Source: Azospirillum sp. TSH64 (GTDB taxonomy: Bacteria > Pseudomonadota > Alphaproteobacteria > Azospirillales > Azospirillaceae). From it: 64,000 nucleotides of DNA. The stretch's first letter is position 1. Every line of letters begins with the position of its first letter. This document shows positions 1 through 7,662 of this stretch, in pieces. The DNA is taken from positions 2,281,853-2,345,852 of the forward strand of contig NZ_LGQW01000015.1 in NCBI RefSeq assembly GCF_003116035.1. Reading direction: 5' to 3'. The notes below the pieces were generated by a model. That model saw only the letters and a program-made list of their open reading frames with translations, was not told the origin of the DNA and ran no database searches. Both the position numbers and the translations under genes were made by a program.

Positions 1-365
1 CGGCTGTATTTCCAGTCTAGCGTTCTTGCAATAACCGCCACGACGTTCGTTCTCTAGGTTTTCCACGCATCAGGCAAGCACAGCCAAAACCCCGCTTCTG
101 GAACCTCTTCATTGAAAATTCTTGATGCCTCCTTCACGAAGCCGCACACGCGCAGATCGCGGCCAGTTCCTCACTACAACGTGCGACCATGTAGGTGTCC
201 ATTGGCCTAAATTTTGCTCTCCCAAACCAGTGGAAGAGCTAAGGTTGTTCTCTTATCAGACAATTATCAAAAGGGTTGCTCCGCAAGGGGTAAGCGAGCA
301 CAATCGTGGCATTACGTCGTTCGCGGCAATTCACAATACTGCGTTGTGTATACGGAGGCGATATC
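1..365. other. Left-edge region with no supported gene
   Basis: No convincing coding sequence was seen. An open frame from 122 to 493 on the + strand overlaps darT1 in another frame and resembles nothing. The darT1 promoter should lie here, but I cannot point to clear -35 and -10 boxes. Confidence 0.4.
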
Positions 366-1004
366 GTGACGACGCAAGCGATTCAGGACTATGCTACGCT
401 GATCAAGGTGCCGTTTCTCGTGCACTTCACCCGAGCAGTAAACTTGCCTTCAATCATGACGCATGGGTTGTATCCTATTGCACGTGCGCATGAAGTTGGT
501 GCAGCGCCAATCATAAATGATCGCCACCGTATTGATGGTCGTCTAGGGGGAACTTCGCTATCAATAGCCTTCCCCAACTGCCAAATGTTATATAAGTATC
601 GCATGGAGAGCGCAGGAACGGACTGGGCAATTATTGTTTTGGAACCATCTGTGTTATGGGAAAAAGAATGTGCGTTTTGCCGCCACAACGCAGCAGATAA
701 CCGAATTAGATTCCAGCCACTCCCAAAGCTTATGAAACTGGAAGCATTCTCTGGTATGTTCGAAGAAATAGAAGGGATCGAATCCAGAAGTGAGCAAAAA
801 CTTAATACGTTTGATCCAACCGATGTACAGGCAGAGGTTTTGGTATTCGATGTAGTAGAGCCCCGTTATATTGCTGGCGCTTTGTTCGACAGCGTTGCGG
901 CGCAAGCGAACTATGCTCCGTTTATGGGCGGCCGTCAAACGGCTGTTCATGCCAACAACAAGGGCCTATTCGCGTCCCGTGGTTATGCCCGTAAGTACCA
1001 ATAG
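366..1004 (+). CDS. darT1: DarT1-type DNA ADP-ribosyltransferase toxin
   Basis: This 212-aa protein belongs to the DarT (DUF4433) family, which uses NAD+ to ADP-ribosylate bases in single-stranded DNA and so blocks replication. Visible family features are the N-terminal H-F-T motif (His20) followed by NLPSI..HGL, and the C-terminal Q-A-E-V-L-V strand whose Glu157 matches the catalytic glutamate. The chosen start is GTG at 366, with GGAGG at 354-358; an in-frame ATG at 306 lacks such a site and adds a tail outside the family. The stop is 8 bases before a NADAR-type antitoxin gene. Assignment to DarT1 (guanine-modifying) rather than DarT2 rests mainly on that partner. Confidence 0.88.
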   Translation: MTTQAIQDYATLIKVPFLVHFTRAVNLPSIMTHGLYPIARAHEVGAAPIINDRHRIDGRLGGTSLSIAFPNCQMLYKYRMESAGTDWAIIVLEPSVLWEKECAFCRHNAADNRIRFQPLPKLMKLEAFSGMFEEIEGIESRSEQKLNTFDPTDVQAEVLVFDVVEPRYIAGALFDSVAAQANYAPFMGGRQTAVHANNKGLFASRGYARKYQ

Positions 1005-1012
1005 GACTTCCC

Positions 1013-1717
1013 ATGGCTGAAAGACCAATCTTCATTCCCCGCTCAGAAGGGCGAGCTTTGGTTGTGACGAAACATGTTGAGTTCCAGTGGCATCCCGGAA
1101 TGTCAGTAGTACAAAAGCAAAAGTCTGTGGATTCTCTCCACGCTGCCGCTTGTAAAATTCCGGGGATCAGCCGGGTTCTGGAAGTGTCAAGTAAGTCACG
1201 TGATGATATTGGCGTTTCTCTTAGCGCGTTCAATCTCAAGTTTACTACCGTGAAATATCAAATGGCAATAAGCGTAGAATGCGCTTTTCAGGGCAGCAAG
1301 GTTTTTGAGCGTGGAGGCCCATACACTGATTTGTACGAGAAAACTTCACGTGAAGCGAAGAAAGATGAAAGACTGATTACATCTGGTGATCTCAAAGGCT
1401 TTCGCTTTTTTGGTGTTGAATGGGCGCTCGAGCCACAGACAGCATTCTATGATTGGCTGTACATAAACACGCTTAGGAAGAACCAAGAACTCAGCGACAA
1501 TCTTGAAGCTTATTCCGCGTTTTCTGACATTGAGTTTAATCCGAGTCGTTCAATTAATTGTCAGGCCTACTCCATCGCGCTATTTGTATCATTGCGCCAA
1601 CGGGGATTGCTTGATGAAGCCATGTCATCTAAAGAATCATTTCTCCGGATTATTGAAAACGCCGTTGTGAGCAATGCACGGCAGGATGATACCAAGCAGC
1701 TTCGACTAAGGGGGTAG
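1013..1717 (+). CDS. DarT1-associated NADAR antitoxin
   Basis: This 234-aa protein matches the NADAR-type antitoxins found beside darT1 (formerly DUF6977). Characteristic stretches are SAFNLK near residue 70, SVECAFQGSKVF..GGPYTDL near residues 92-115, FKFFG-type FRFFGVEW near 140 and DIEFNPSRSINCQA near 185. In this family the enzyme removes ADP-ribose from guanine and so undoes the toxin's damage; the macrodomain of DarG is absent. It is co-transcribed with darT1, starting 8 bases after its stop with AGGA just upstream. Substrate is inferred from the family, not visible in the sequence. Confidence 0.85.
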   Translation: MAERPIFIPRSEGRALVVTKHVEFQWHPGMSVVQKQKSVDSLHAAACKIPGISRVLEVSSKSRDDIGVSLSAFNLKFTTVKYQMAISVECAFQGSKVFERGGPYTDLYEKTSREAKKDERLITSGDLKGFRFFGVEWALEPQTAFYDWLYINTLRKNQELSDNLEAYSAFSDIEFNPSRSINCQAYSIALFVSLRQRGLLDEAMSSKESFLRIIENAVVSNARQDDTKQLRLRG

Positions 1718-1853
1718 TGTGCTCAGGCAATGCCCCGGTGGAGTTTGACACGCGCGGCACACTCGTCAGCCAGTATTCCCGTGCGAAAACTCACGTCGGA
1801 TGCCGCCCCTTAATTCTTATAACAGACCAATGCGGAAGTGCACGCGACTGCTG

Positions 1854-3359
1854 TCAGAGTCTGCCCCACCCCCTTATCCGGTTCTGAGCAATTTCTACGT
1901 ATTTGTCATTCATGTCGATGCCGACGAAACGGCGGTCTTCCAGCATGCAAGCGACGCCAGTGGTCCCGCTTCCCATGAATGGGTCAAGCACCAACGCCCT
2001 TTGCATCGTGACAAGCCGTACCAGCCATTGGAGGAGTTGAATGGGCTTTGGTGTTGGGTGGGTGTTGATCATACCAGCGGGGAGATAGCGGTCCTTCTCG
2101 CCAATTGTTGCCCGCGGTGCGAAGAAGTGCTTCTTAAATTCCGCGCCGATGTTGCCCACAAAGTTAGCGGGGTATCGGTGTAGCCCGTCCTCGCCATGAA
2201 CTCGACAGGCGTCCACGTTCAGCGTGCCAGTGCCGAACTTCATCACGTTGTCGAGCAACAAGCCTTCCAGGGGGCGGCGGGCAACAACGATAACCTGATG
2301 TGCGGGCTTCAACGCGGCGCGATGGCCGTCCCACGCCGTCGCCGTTGCAAGCAGCGACTTGTGTTCCAGGGATAGGGTGAACGAACTGTGCATAGCTGAC
2401 GGGAGTACCGTGTACTTGCTCCGCACCCGCGCTCCCGCAACAGGGTAGCGTCGCAACGGCAAATCCATTGCTTCGCCATTATGCCCGCGCTCAACATCGT
2501 GATCGACACCATGGGCGTCCTTCAAAGCAGCGCGCATCACGCGACGACGGAGCATGCGTCCAACATCCTGAGTTCGAGGCATGCCGTTCGTCGTGATCCA
2601 GGCGATCTGATCACGAATCTCGAAGCCTGCGAGGCGAAGGGCCAGCGTCAGCAGATCAACAGTGCGTGGGGAGGCGAATGCCAGCAGGTATCCACCTGGG
2701 CGAAGCACCCGATGCACCTGCCGCCATGTAGATGGCTGCGGCAGTCCGCCATCCCAGTCCGCGTTGAGATAACTTCGCTGTTTACTGAAATCGAAATCGT
2801 GCCCCGTGACCCAGGTGGTGACGATCTGGTTCACGAGTTCTGAAGGGTACTCGGCCAGCCCATATGGCGGGTCGCATACGCATGCATGGAATTGGTGATC
2901 AGGAAAGTCGGACAGGACGGACTGCGCGTCACCTTGAACGACAGCGAAGTTGTCGCGCTCCACGGCCCGCAGAACCGTTGCCGACCTTGGCGTCAGGTCG
3001 AGGCGGATGTCCACGCCCAGCGCGTTCATTGCGGCAGCGAAGCTGGCGACGTGACCCCGCCCACGTTCCACACCGATCACCGTGGGCTTGCTGATCCCTG
3101 CCGTCGTTGCGAGACGCTGCTGGGACCATCCCTTGCCGACGCGGACATTGCGGAGCCATGAACCAAGTTCGACGGGATCACGACCATCCACTGTGGCCCC
3201 GAGTGCGGTCAGGATTGCGACCAGCATGGTGATGGTGCCGCCACCCGCTTCCACTGCTGTCACGGTGTCAGGATCAATCGCGGCATGCGCAGCAAGCTCG
3301 TTCTGGGTCATCCTTCGGTGCGTCCGCAAGGTGCGCACTTGGTCGCCAAGCGTAGTCAA
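1854..3359 (-). CDS. Tandem XRE HTH - DNA methyltransferase fusion
   Basis: This 501-aa protein has two successive XRE-type helix-turn-helix domains (about residues 5-58 and 66-120) joined to a site-specific amino-methyltransferase. The methyltransferase has motif IV DPPYG at 163-167 and, near the C terminus, HPTPKP followed by the SAM-binding motif DPFMGSGTTG at 459-468. This order, catalytic motif before SAM motif, is the beta class. No restriction endonuclease lies beside it. The likely start is TTG at 3359, without a good ribosome site, placed so that the first HTH is complete. Palindromes directly upstream (3371-3402) suggest that the HTH part represses its own gene. Target sequence is unknown; N4-cytosine or N6-adenine are both possible. 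Confidence 0.85.
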   Translation of the reverse strand: MTTLGDQVRTLRTHRRMTQNELAAHAAIDPDTVTAVEAGGGTITMLVAILTALGATVDGRDPVELGSWLRNVRVGKGWSQQRLATTAGISKPTVIGVERGRGHVASFAAAMNALGVDIRLDLTPRSATVLRAVERDNFAVVQGDAQSVLSDFPDHQFHACVCDPPYGLAEYPSELVNQIVTTWVTGHDFDFSKQRSYLNADWDGGLPQPSTWRQVHRVLRPGGYLLAFASPRTVDLLTLALRLAGFEIRDQIAWITTNGMPRTQDVGRMLRRRVMRAALKDAHGVDHDVERGHNGEAMDLPLRRYPVAGARVRSKYTVLPSAMHSSFTLSLEHKSLLATATAWDGHRAALKPAHQVIVVARRPLEGLLLDNVMKFGTGTLNVDACRVHGEDGLHRYPANFVGNIGAEFKKHFFAPRATIGEKDRYLPAGMINTHPTPKPIQLLQWLVRLVTMQRALVLDPFMGSGTTGVACMLEDRRFVGIDMNDKYVEIAQNRIRGWGRL

Positions 3360-3370
3360 GGTTTGTCGGT

Positions 3371-3402
3371 CCCGCCTGATCGAAGGCGGGTTTCGATACC
3401 CG
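3371..3402. promoter_or_regulatory. Candidate operator of the HTH-methyltransferase gene
   Basis: Two palindromes lie 11 to 43 bases upstream of the methyltransferase start. CCCGCCT (3371-3377) pairs perfectly with AGGCGGG (3384-3390), and the 16-mer CGGGTTTCGATACCCG (3387-3402) matches its own complement at 14 of 16 positions. A direct repeat GGTTTACC / GGTTTATCC follows between 3409 and 3430. Two overlapping palindromes fit a protein with two XRE domains binding its own promoter; this is inferred from placement. Confidence 0.45.
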
Positions 3403-3653
3403 AAGAAGGTTTACCAAAGGGTTTATCCACCAGCGGAGAGGCGGTGGGCACTGATCTTGTCCACCAGCAGCAAAGGTTCTGATTACGTTCTATTCAGTGG
3501 GCATGCGATAGCATGCGCTACGTCGCAGTGTGTTCGCTGGCTGGGCCAGCATTTGCGCACTGGCGCTCTTGGTCGGTGTGGCCTGACCCAAACCTACGGT
3601 CTCAACATGAGTGCGAAGCATGGGCGCATGCCGAAGACGGGAGATATTTCCTC

Positions 3654-3685
3654 AACTTTGTTTTAGCACTTAGATAAACAAAGTT
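3654..3685. repeat. AT-rich inverted repeat
   Basis: AACTTTGTTT (3654-3663) and AAACAAAGTT (3676-3685) are a perfect 10-base inverted repeat with a 12-base loop. It lies between two divergent genes. It could be a protein-binding site, or a remnant end of a small mobile element. I cannot decide from the sequence. Confidence 0.5.
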
Positions 3686-3831
3686 TAGGACTTCTTGCTT
3701 CAATCAAACATAGTTGACGAATACGTTCTTGTTGATTTCAGAATAACCAAGGCACATTATCGCTTCGTCAGCCATACCTAACGTGAATATAGTTAGTTCG
3801 ACGGCGATTACGTGGTGAAAGGAATAATAGA

Positions 3832-4179
3832 ATGTCTTACACAAACACCTATAAAGTCGATGGAGAGACTTTGCGTTTACGGGTAACGGTCTCGCAAAGT
3901 CGAGATGCATATGCATATGCGTTACAAGTTCTTGTGAGAGAAGGCGCGAAGGACAAAATGGAGAGGATTAGAAGTTGGCTTGAGGATAACGCCCCACTCT
4001 CCTTGGTATCCTGCACACTCACTTCGGAAGGCGTGTGGGGAACCTCAGATACATTCTGTATGGGCTATGAGTTTGAGGTCAACTTCAAGCACGAGACTGA
4101 CATGGTGCACTTTGCCATTGCAGTTCAAGGACAGAATGGCATCTTAGGTAATTCTCTGATGTCGGCTCTTCATATCTGA
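3832..4179 (+). CDS. Hypothetical protein (115 aa)
   Basis: A small protein of no family I recognise. It has no signal peptide, no membrane segment and no catalytic motif that I can see. The second half alternates polar and aromatic or hydrophobic residues as in a beta-rich fold. AAAGGA lies about 8 bases before the ATG, and its codon use resembles other island genes. It is alone on this strand between the methyltransferase and the mucR remnant. A role in defence would be guilt by association only. Confidence 0.55.
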   Translation: MSYTNTYKVDGETLRLRVTVSQSRDAYAYALQVLVREGAKDKMERIRSWLEDNAPLSLVSCTLTSEGVWGTSDTFCMGYEFEVNFKHETDMVHFAIAVQGQNGILGNSLMSALHI

Positions 4180-4201
4180 AGACACGCTCGTCGTGCTCTG
4201 C

Positions 4202-4429
4202 TCAGTGGACTTCCTGCCGAAGGCGGAGCACGGCGTGGCTTCCATAAACATAAAGCTGCGTGCCCCAACTACACTGGAAACGCTTCTCCTTATAGGACCA
4301 CCCCAAGATTGATGAATATTGATAAAGCTGGATGAGATTAAGTACAATACGATCAGCAGCGGGAGCACTGTTGTTGCTGACGTAAGCCGCGACAATCTGC
4401 GCGGTGATCGCCTGGAAGTAGGTGGACAT
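4202..4429 (-). pseudogene. Decayed mucR-like regulator fragment
   Basis: The first 26 codons read like the N terminus of a Ros/MucR zinc-finger regulator: ITAQIVAAYVSNNSAPAAD closely follows the usual ITA-IV-AYVSNN-VPA-D pattern. After that the frame loses the family pattern. An overlapping frame (stop at 4144) contains PIRRSV, which resembles the linker before the MucR zinc finger, so at least one frameshift is likely. The C2H2-type finger and the conserved YRxKW region are not readable in any frame. AAGTCTCCG upstream gives no clear ribosome site. It is best seen as the ruin of a regulator gene carried by the island; recognition rests on a short stretch. Confidence 0.45.
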
Positions 4430-4639
4430 GCAAGTCTCCGATAACAGAATGTATCTCAGAAAACCTTAAGACCAACCGATGGAATGATCAATGCGTCGCG
4501 GCCCATCAGATTGGGTGTATCAAAGATTAACACCCGACAAGTCTGTGGACTGCTTTCCCTTAATGATCTATTCTCTTCTTTGTGTGGCGGACTGGACTGG
4601 CAGCGGCGGAAAGTTCAGTCACAACTGGTGGTTTGCTCA

Positions 4640-5518
4640 ATGGTACAGCCTAGCGATATCGCCGAATTTGTAGAAGCTGCTCGTAAGGGGAACGTCGTCA
4701 AGTTTATCCGCTTAATGCCAGCAAGCAATTCCTTCGTTCTTAGCAAGCATAAGCCGAGCGGTTGCTATGCAATACCCGCTTTTGATTTTGGATACACCTG
4801 TGATCCAACCGATCCAAATTATACAGGCGATAGTTTCACCGGAAGTTTTACCGATGCCGCTTGGGGTGTCGGATTGGAGCTTTTGAAGCGGGGCGAGTTT
4901 CAGCTTCCATATCCAGAGTGCCTGTATCTTTTTCGCTTTCACGAAACCCGGACCAAGTACGCCACTCTCAACCTCATACGTCTCGTTCAAGACGGTAACG
5001 AGATCACAGGTGAGGTTTACTTCCGACAGGCTACAGCGCCAAAGTCGGAAATGCGGCTGTGGACCAAGGATGTGCACCAGTTCACGTTCGTTAACGGCAC
5101 TGATGGGGTGGAGATTGCCTTCGATCCTGCGGTGTTGATGGATTCAGTGGCCGAGCGAGAGAAGTACGAGGACTGCAAGGCCGCATATACACACGTCGTC
5201 GTAGCCACGATCCTGTTGAATAATCCGAAACACACCTTCGAGGTGGCGCGTCCATCGGATTTCACACAATCCGTGAATGCAGGCCGCACCAGGGCTGGGC
5301 TGCTGCCGCTTCCAGACCTGCGGGTGGTGCATTGGGACAAGGAGGCTGCGATCCGTTACGTGGATGAAACTCGCGGCCCTGCATCGCGGAATTCGCCTCG
5401 TCCCCATGATAGGCGGGGGCATTACCGTACTCTGAAGAGTGGGAAGCGGGTACCGGTTTCGCCTGCAAAAATCAAGGGCGGCTCAGAGGTGCCTCCCAAC
5501 TACGATGTGTCCCCGTAG
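4640..5518 (+). CDS. Hypothetical protein with phage-type C-terminal motif (292 aa)
   Basis: I do not recognise the main body. The open frame begins at 4484, but the ATG at 4640 (MVQPSDIAEF) is the more natural start, because the extra 52 residues look unlike a folded domain; neither start has a strong ribosome site. The C terminus, SPRPHDRRGHYRTLKSGKRV, resembles a basic tail seen in many phage and plasmid proteins of unknown function. No membrane segments or signal peptide are seen. It ends 101 bases before the convergent end of brxL, so it is next to the BREX operon but not part of it. It may be a prophage-derived or accessory defence gene. Confidence 0.65.
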   Translation: MVQPSDIAEFVEAARKGNVVKFIRLMPASNSFVLSKHKPSGCYAIPAFDFGYTCDPTDPNYTGDSFTGSFTDAAWGVGLELLKRGEFQLPYPECLYLFRFHETRTKYATLNLIRLVQDGNEITGEVYFRQATAPKSEMRLWTKDVHQFTFVNGTDGVEIAFDPAVLMDSVAEREKYEDCKAAYTHVVVATILLNNPKHTFEVARPSDFTQSVNAGRTRAGLLPLPDLRVVHWDKEAAIRYVDETRGPASRNSPRPHDRRGHYRTLKSGKRVPVSPAKIKGGSEVPPNYDVSP

Positions 5519-5557
5519 CGATAGGGTGGCGGACGCGGGGCTGGGTGTAGGATGGGC

Positions 5558-5589
5558 GGCTGTCCTCTTCTGCATGGAAGAGAACAGCC
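5558..5589. terminator. Hairpin between convergent genes (candidate bidirectional terminator)
   Basis: GGCTGTCCTCTTC (5558-5570) pairs with GAAGAGAACAGCC (5577-5589) at 12 of 13 positions around a 6-base loop. It sits between the stop of the unknown gene (+) and the end of brxL (-). There is no T-run, so an intrinsic terminator is uncertain. Confidence 0.45.
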
Positions 5590-5619
5590 TCCGCCGTAGG
5601 AATCTGGTCTACCGCAGCT

Positions 5620-7647
5620 TCAATCCACTCCGAACGCCTTGAATACCGCGTCCACTGGATCACTGAAGAACGAAGTCTGGAACTTGGTAAACAATTCGGC
5701 AGGAATGGTTGGGATGTCGGCGGCGCTCGACATCGGGATCAGGATGCGCTTGGCACCCGCGTCGAAGGCCACCTGAAGGCACTCTGCAAGGTTCTCCACG
5801 GGCACGACGCTGCCGCCCAGGCTCATGTCCCCAAGCACCACCATCTGGCTCTGAATCGGCTTCCCGAGCGCCCCTGAACAGAACGCCACGAAGCTCGCCA
5901 GCGTCATAGCCCTGGCAGCGCCCGTGTTATGGAGTTCGACGGCGTGAAGATGGAAGTCGTGGTCACCAGCCTTGGCATGGCCGCTGATCCGCGAGAGGTT
6001 GGCCTTCAGATAGTCGAAGGCAACCTTCACCGCCTCCTTCGCTGCCGAGTTCGATCCCAGCCCCGAGGTGGTCAGCTTGCCATTGCCTGCCGTCACCTGG
6101 GTTTCCAGTCGGTACAGTCCCAGGTGGCTGCTGGTTCCCGTGGCGACCGAATGCAGGACACCGGGCTTGAGCGGCCCTTCGGGAATGAGTTTGCCGCCCC
6201 CTTGCTCGGGAACGGTGATCCACCGCTCTTCCAGGGTCTCTTGGTCGATATAGGAGAAGTGAACGTCGAAGAACTCCATGCCGCCGATCTTCTTTAGCTG
6301 CTCCTTCACGCGGCGGCGCGCTTCAAGGGCGTATTCAAGGCAGCGACGAACGGCTTCCTTGTCGTATTCGCCATGGGGATAAAGGAGCTTCAGCAGCCCC
6401 GATACCGTCCGACGAACGGCAATTGTGTCGCGCTGGTTCAGGTTGTTCCCGAGCTTGAAGAAGCGGTCGATGGCGTCTCCGAACGTCTGCTTCCGCATCT
6501 CGCGCATGAATTCCGCGAGGTAGTCCACGATCAGCCCATACTGATTCGTGAAGAACTCGGGGCGCATCTTCGGGATTTCCCAGCCAGGGATGTAGGCGTG
6601 GAAGCGGTCGAAGAAGGCGCTGTCGATCATGGCGTCGGGGAAGGGGGACAGCAGGTGGCTGGTCTTCACCAGGGTATCGACGGGCTGGTTGATGTTGCCG
6701 ACGAACACCATGGATGCGTAGGCCGACACGGCGTCCTTGCCACGCGCGAACGACCCTGACGCCATGTAGTCCTTCATGATCTGGACACCATCCTTGTCCT
6801 TGAAGGTGATGCCCGCCACCTCATCGAACGCCACCACATCCCACAGGCCGACCAAGCCAACGGTGCGTCGGCCCATGTTGTAGAACAGGTTCGCGACGGT
6901 GGTTTGCCCGCCCGAGATCAGGATGCTGTTCGGGCTGATCTCCTTGTAGATGTGGCTCTTGCCCGTACCGCGCGGCCCCAGTTCGCAGACGTTGAAGTTG
7001 TTCTCGACCAAGGGGATCATGCGGGCCAACATGTGCCACTTGACCCTCGGATTGAGGGTGGTCGGCTCCATACCGGTGGATCGCATCAGCACGTCGATCC
7101 ACTGTTCCTCTGTGAACGCCTTCCGCCCCTGGTACACCTCCTCCATGTCCATGTTCGGCATCTGGATCGGCTTCAGATCGCTGATGATGAACGGCGACCC
7201 CTTCTGACCCTCTTCGTGGTAGAACTGAAGCGAGATGATGCACCAGATGCCGCCGACGAGCAGCTTTTCGAATTCACGGACATAGTGGTCGGGTATCTCA
7301 GCGTCCTTTACGCCGAGGTTCGATAGAAGCGCCTCGTAAACATTGCGTTTCTCATTGAGCCTGACGGTCACCTTGTCGATGATCTTGTAACTGCCACGCT
7401 CCCTGATCTTGGACTTGACCTTCTCGGCCTCATCGGGACGGACATAGTTCTCCGCAAGGACACGCTTGACCGTATTCATACCCTCACGAATGGTCTCCTC
7501 GTCGTCCGACGCGCAGTACATGCCCAAGAGGTATTCGAGCACGTAGACGGGTACGTTCGCCCCTTCCTTCACCAGCTTGGTGAGGTCTTTGCGAACGACC
7601 TTGCCAGGGAAGGTCTTGTTGAGAAGTTCGTCGAGGCTATCGCTCAT
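5620..7647 (-). CDS. brxL: BREX system Lon-like ATPase BrxL
   Basis: Last gene of the type 1 BREX operon; 675 aa, normal for BrxL. An AAA+ core shows Walker A GPRGTGKS at 224-231 and an acidic Walker B (VVAFDE) near 271-276. The C-terminal 170 residues align with the Lon protease domain, but the position of the catalytic serine reads A in NTGAARAMTLA (574-584), and the lysine position in GSVVPVENLAE (612-622) is not a lysine. The domain is therefore probably not proteolytic. In the family BrxL is needed for phage exclusion but not for methylation. It begins 15 bases after the pglZ stop. Confidence 0.95.
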   Translation of the reverse strand: MSDSLDELLNKTFPGKVVRKDLTKLVKEGANVPVYVLEYLLGMYCASDDEETIREGMNTVKRVLAENYVRPDEAEKVKSKIRERGSYKIIDKVTVRLNEKRNVYEALLSNLGVKDAEIPDHYVREFEKLLVGGIWCIISLQFYHEEGQKGSPFIISDLKPIQMPNMDMEEVYQGRKAFTEEQWIDVLMRSTGMEPTTLNPRVKWHMLARMIPLVENNFNVCELGPRGTGKSHIYKEISPNSILISGGQTTVANLFYNMGRRTVGLVGLWDVVAFDEVAGITFKDKDGVQIMKDYMASGSFARGKDAVSAYASMVFVGNINQPVDTLVKTSHLLSPFPDAMIDSAFFDRFHAYIPGWEIPKMRPEFFTNQYGLIVDYLAEFMREMRKQTFGDAIDRFFKLGNNLNQRDTIAVRRTVSGLLKLLYPHGEYDKEAVRRCLEYALEARRRVKEQLKKIGGMEFFDVHFSYIDQETLEERWITVPEQGGGKLIPEGPLKPGVLHSVATGTSSHLGLYRLETQVTAGNGKLTTSGLGSNSAAKEAVKVAFDYLKANLSRISGHAKAGDHDFHLHAVELHNTGAARAMTLASFVAFCSGALGKPIQSQMVVLGDMSLGGSVVPVENLAECLQVAFDAGAKRILIPMSSAADIPTIPAELFTKFQTSFFSDPVDAVFKAFGVD

Positions 7648-7662
7648 AGATGGCTCAGTGCT

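Larger units (their letters stand above)
3360..3831. other. Divergent intergenic region with several inverted repeats
   Basis: No gene is supported in these 472 bases between the HTH-methyltransferase (-) and an unknown gene (+). They hold the palindromes at 3371-3402, a GCATGC repeat pair at 3501-3506 and 3511-3516, and an AT-rich hairpin at 3654-3685, listed separately. Confidence 0.5.

Noticed and set aside
122-493. Open frame of 123 codons at the left edge
   Set aside because: It overlaps darT1 in another frame, has no family features and no ribosome site.
1013-1717. DarG macrodomain antitoxin
   Set aside because: The sequence carries NADAR-type motifs and no macrodomain motifs, so the partner is DarT1-type.
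1800-2183. Open frame opposite the end of the methyltransferase gene
   Set aside because: It is antisense to the region encoding the SAM motif and has no own features.
3501-3516. GCATGC-GATA-GCATGC repeat as an operator
   Set aside because: Symmetric but short, and far from both start codons; not strong enough to call.
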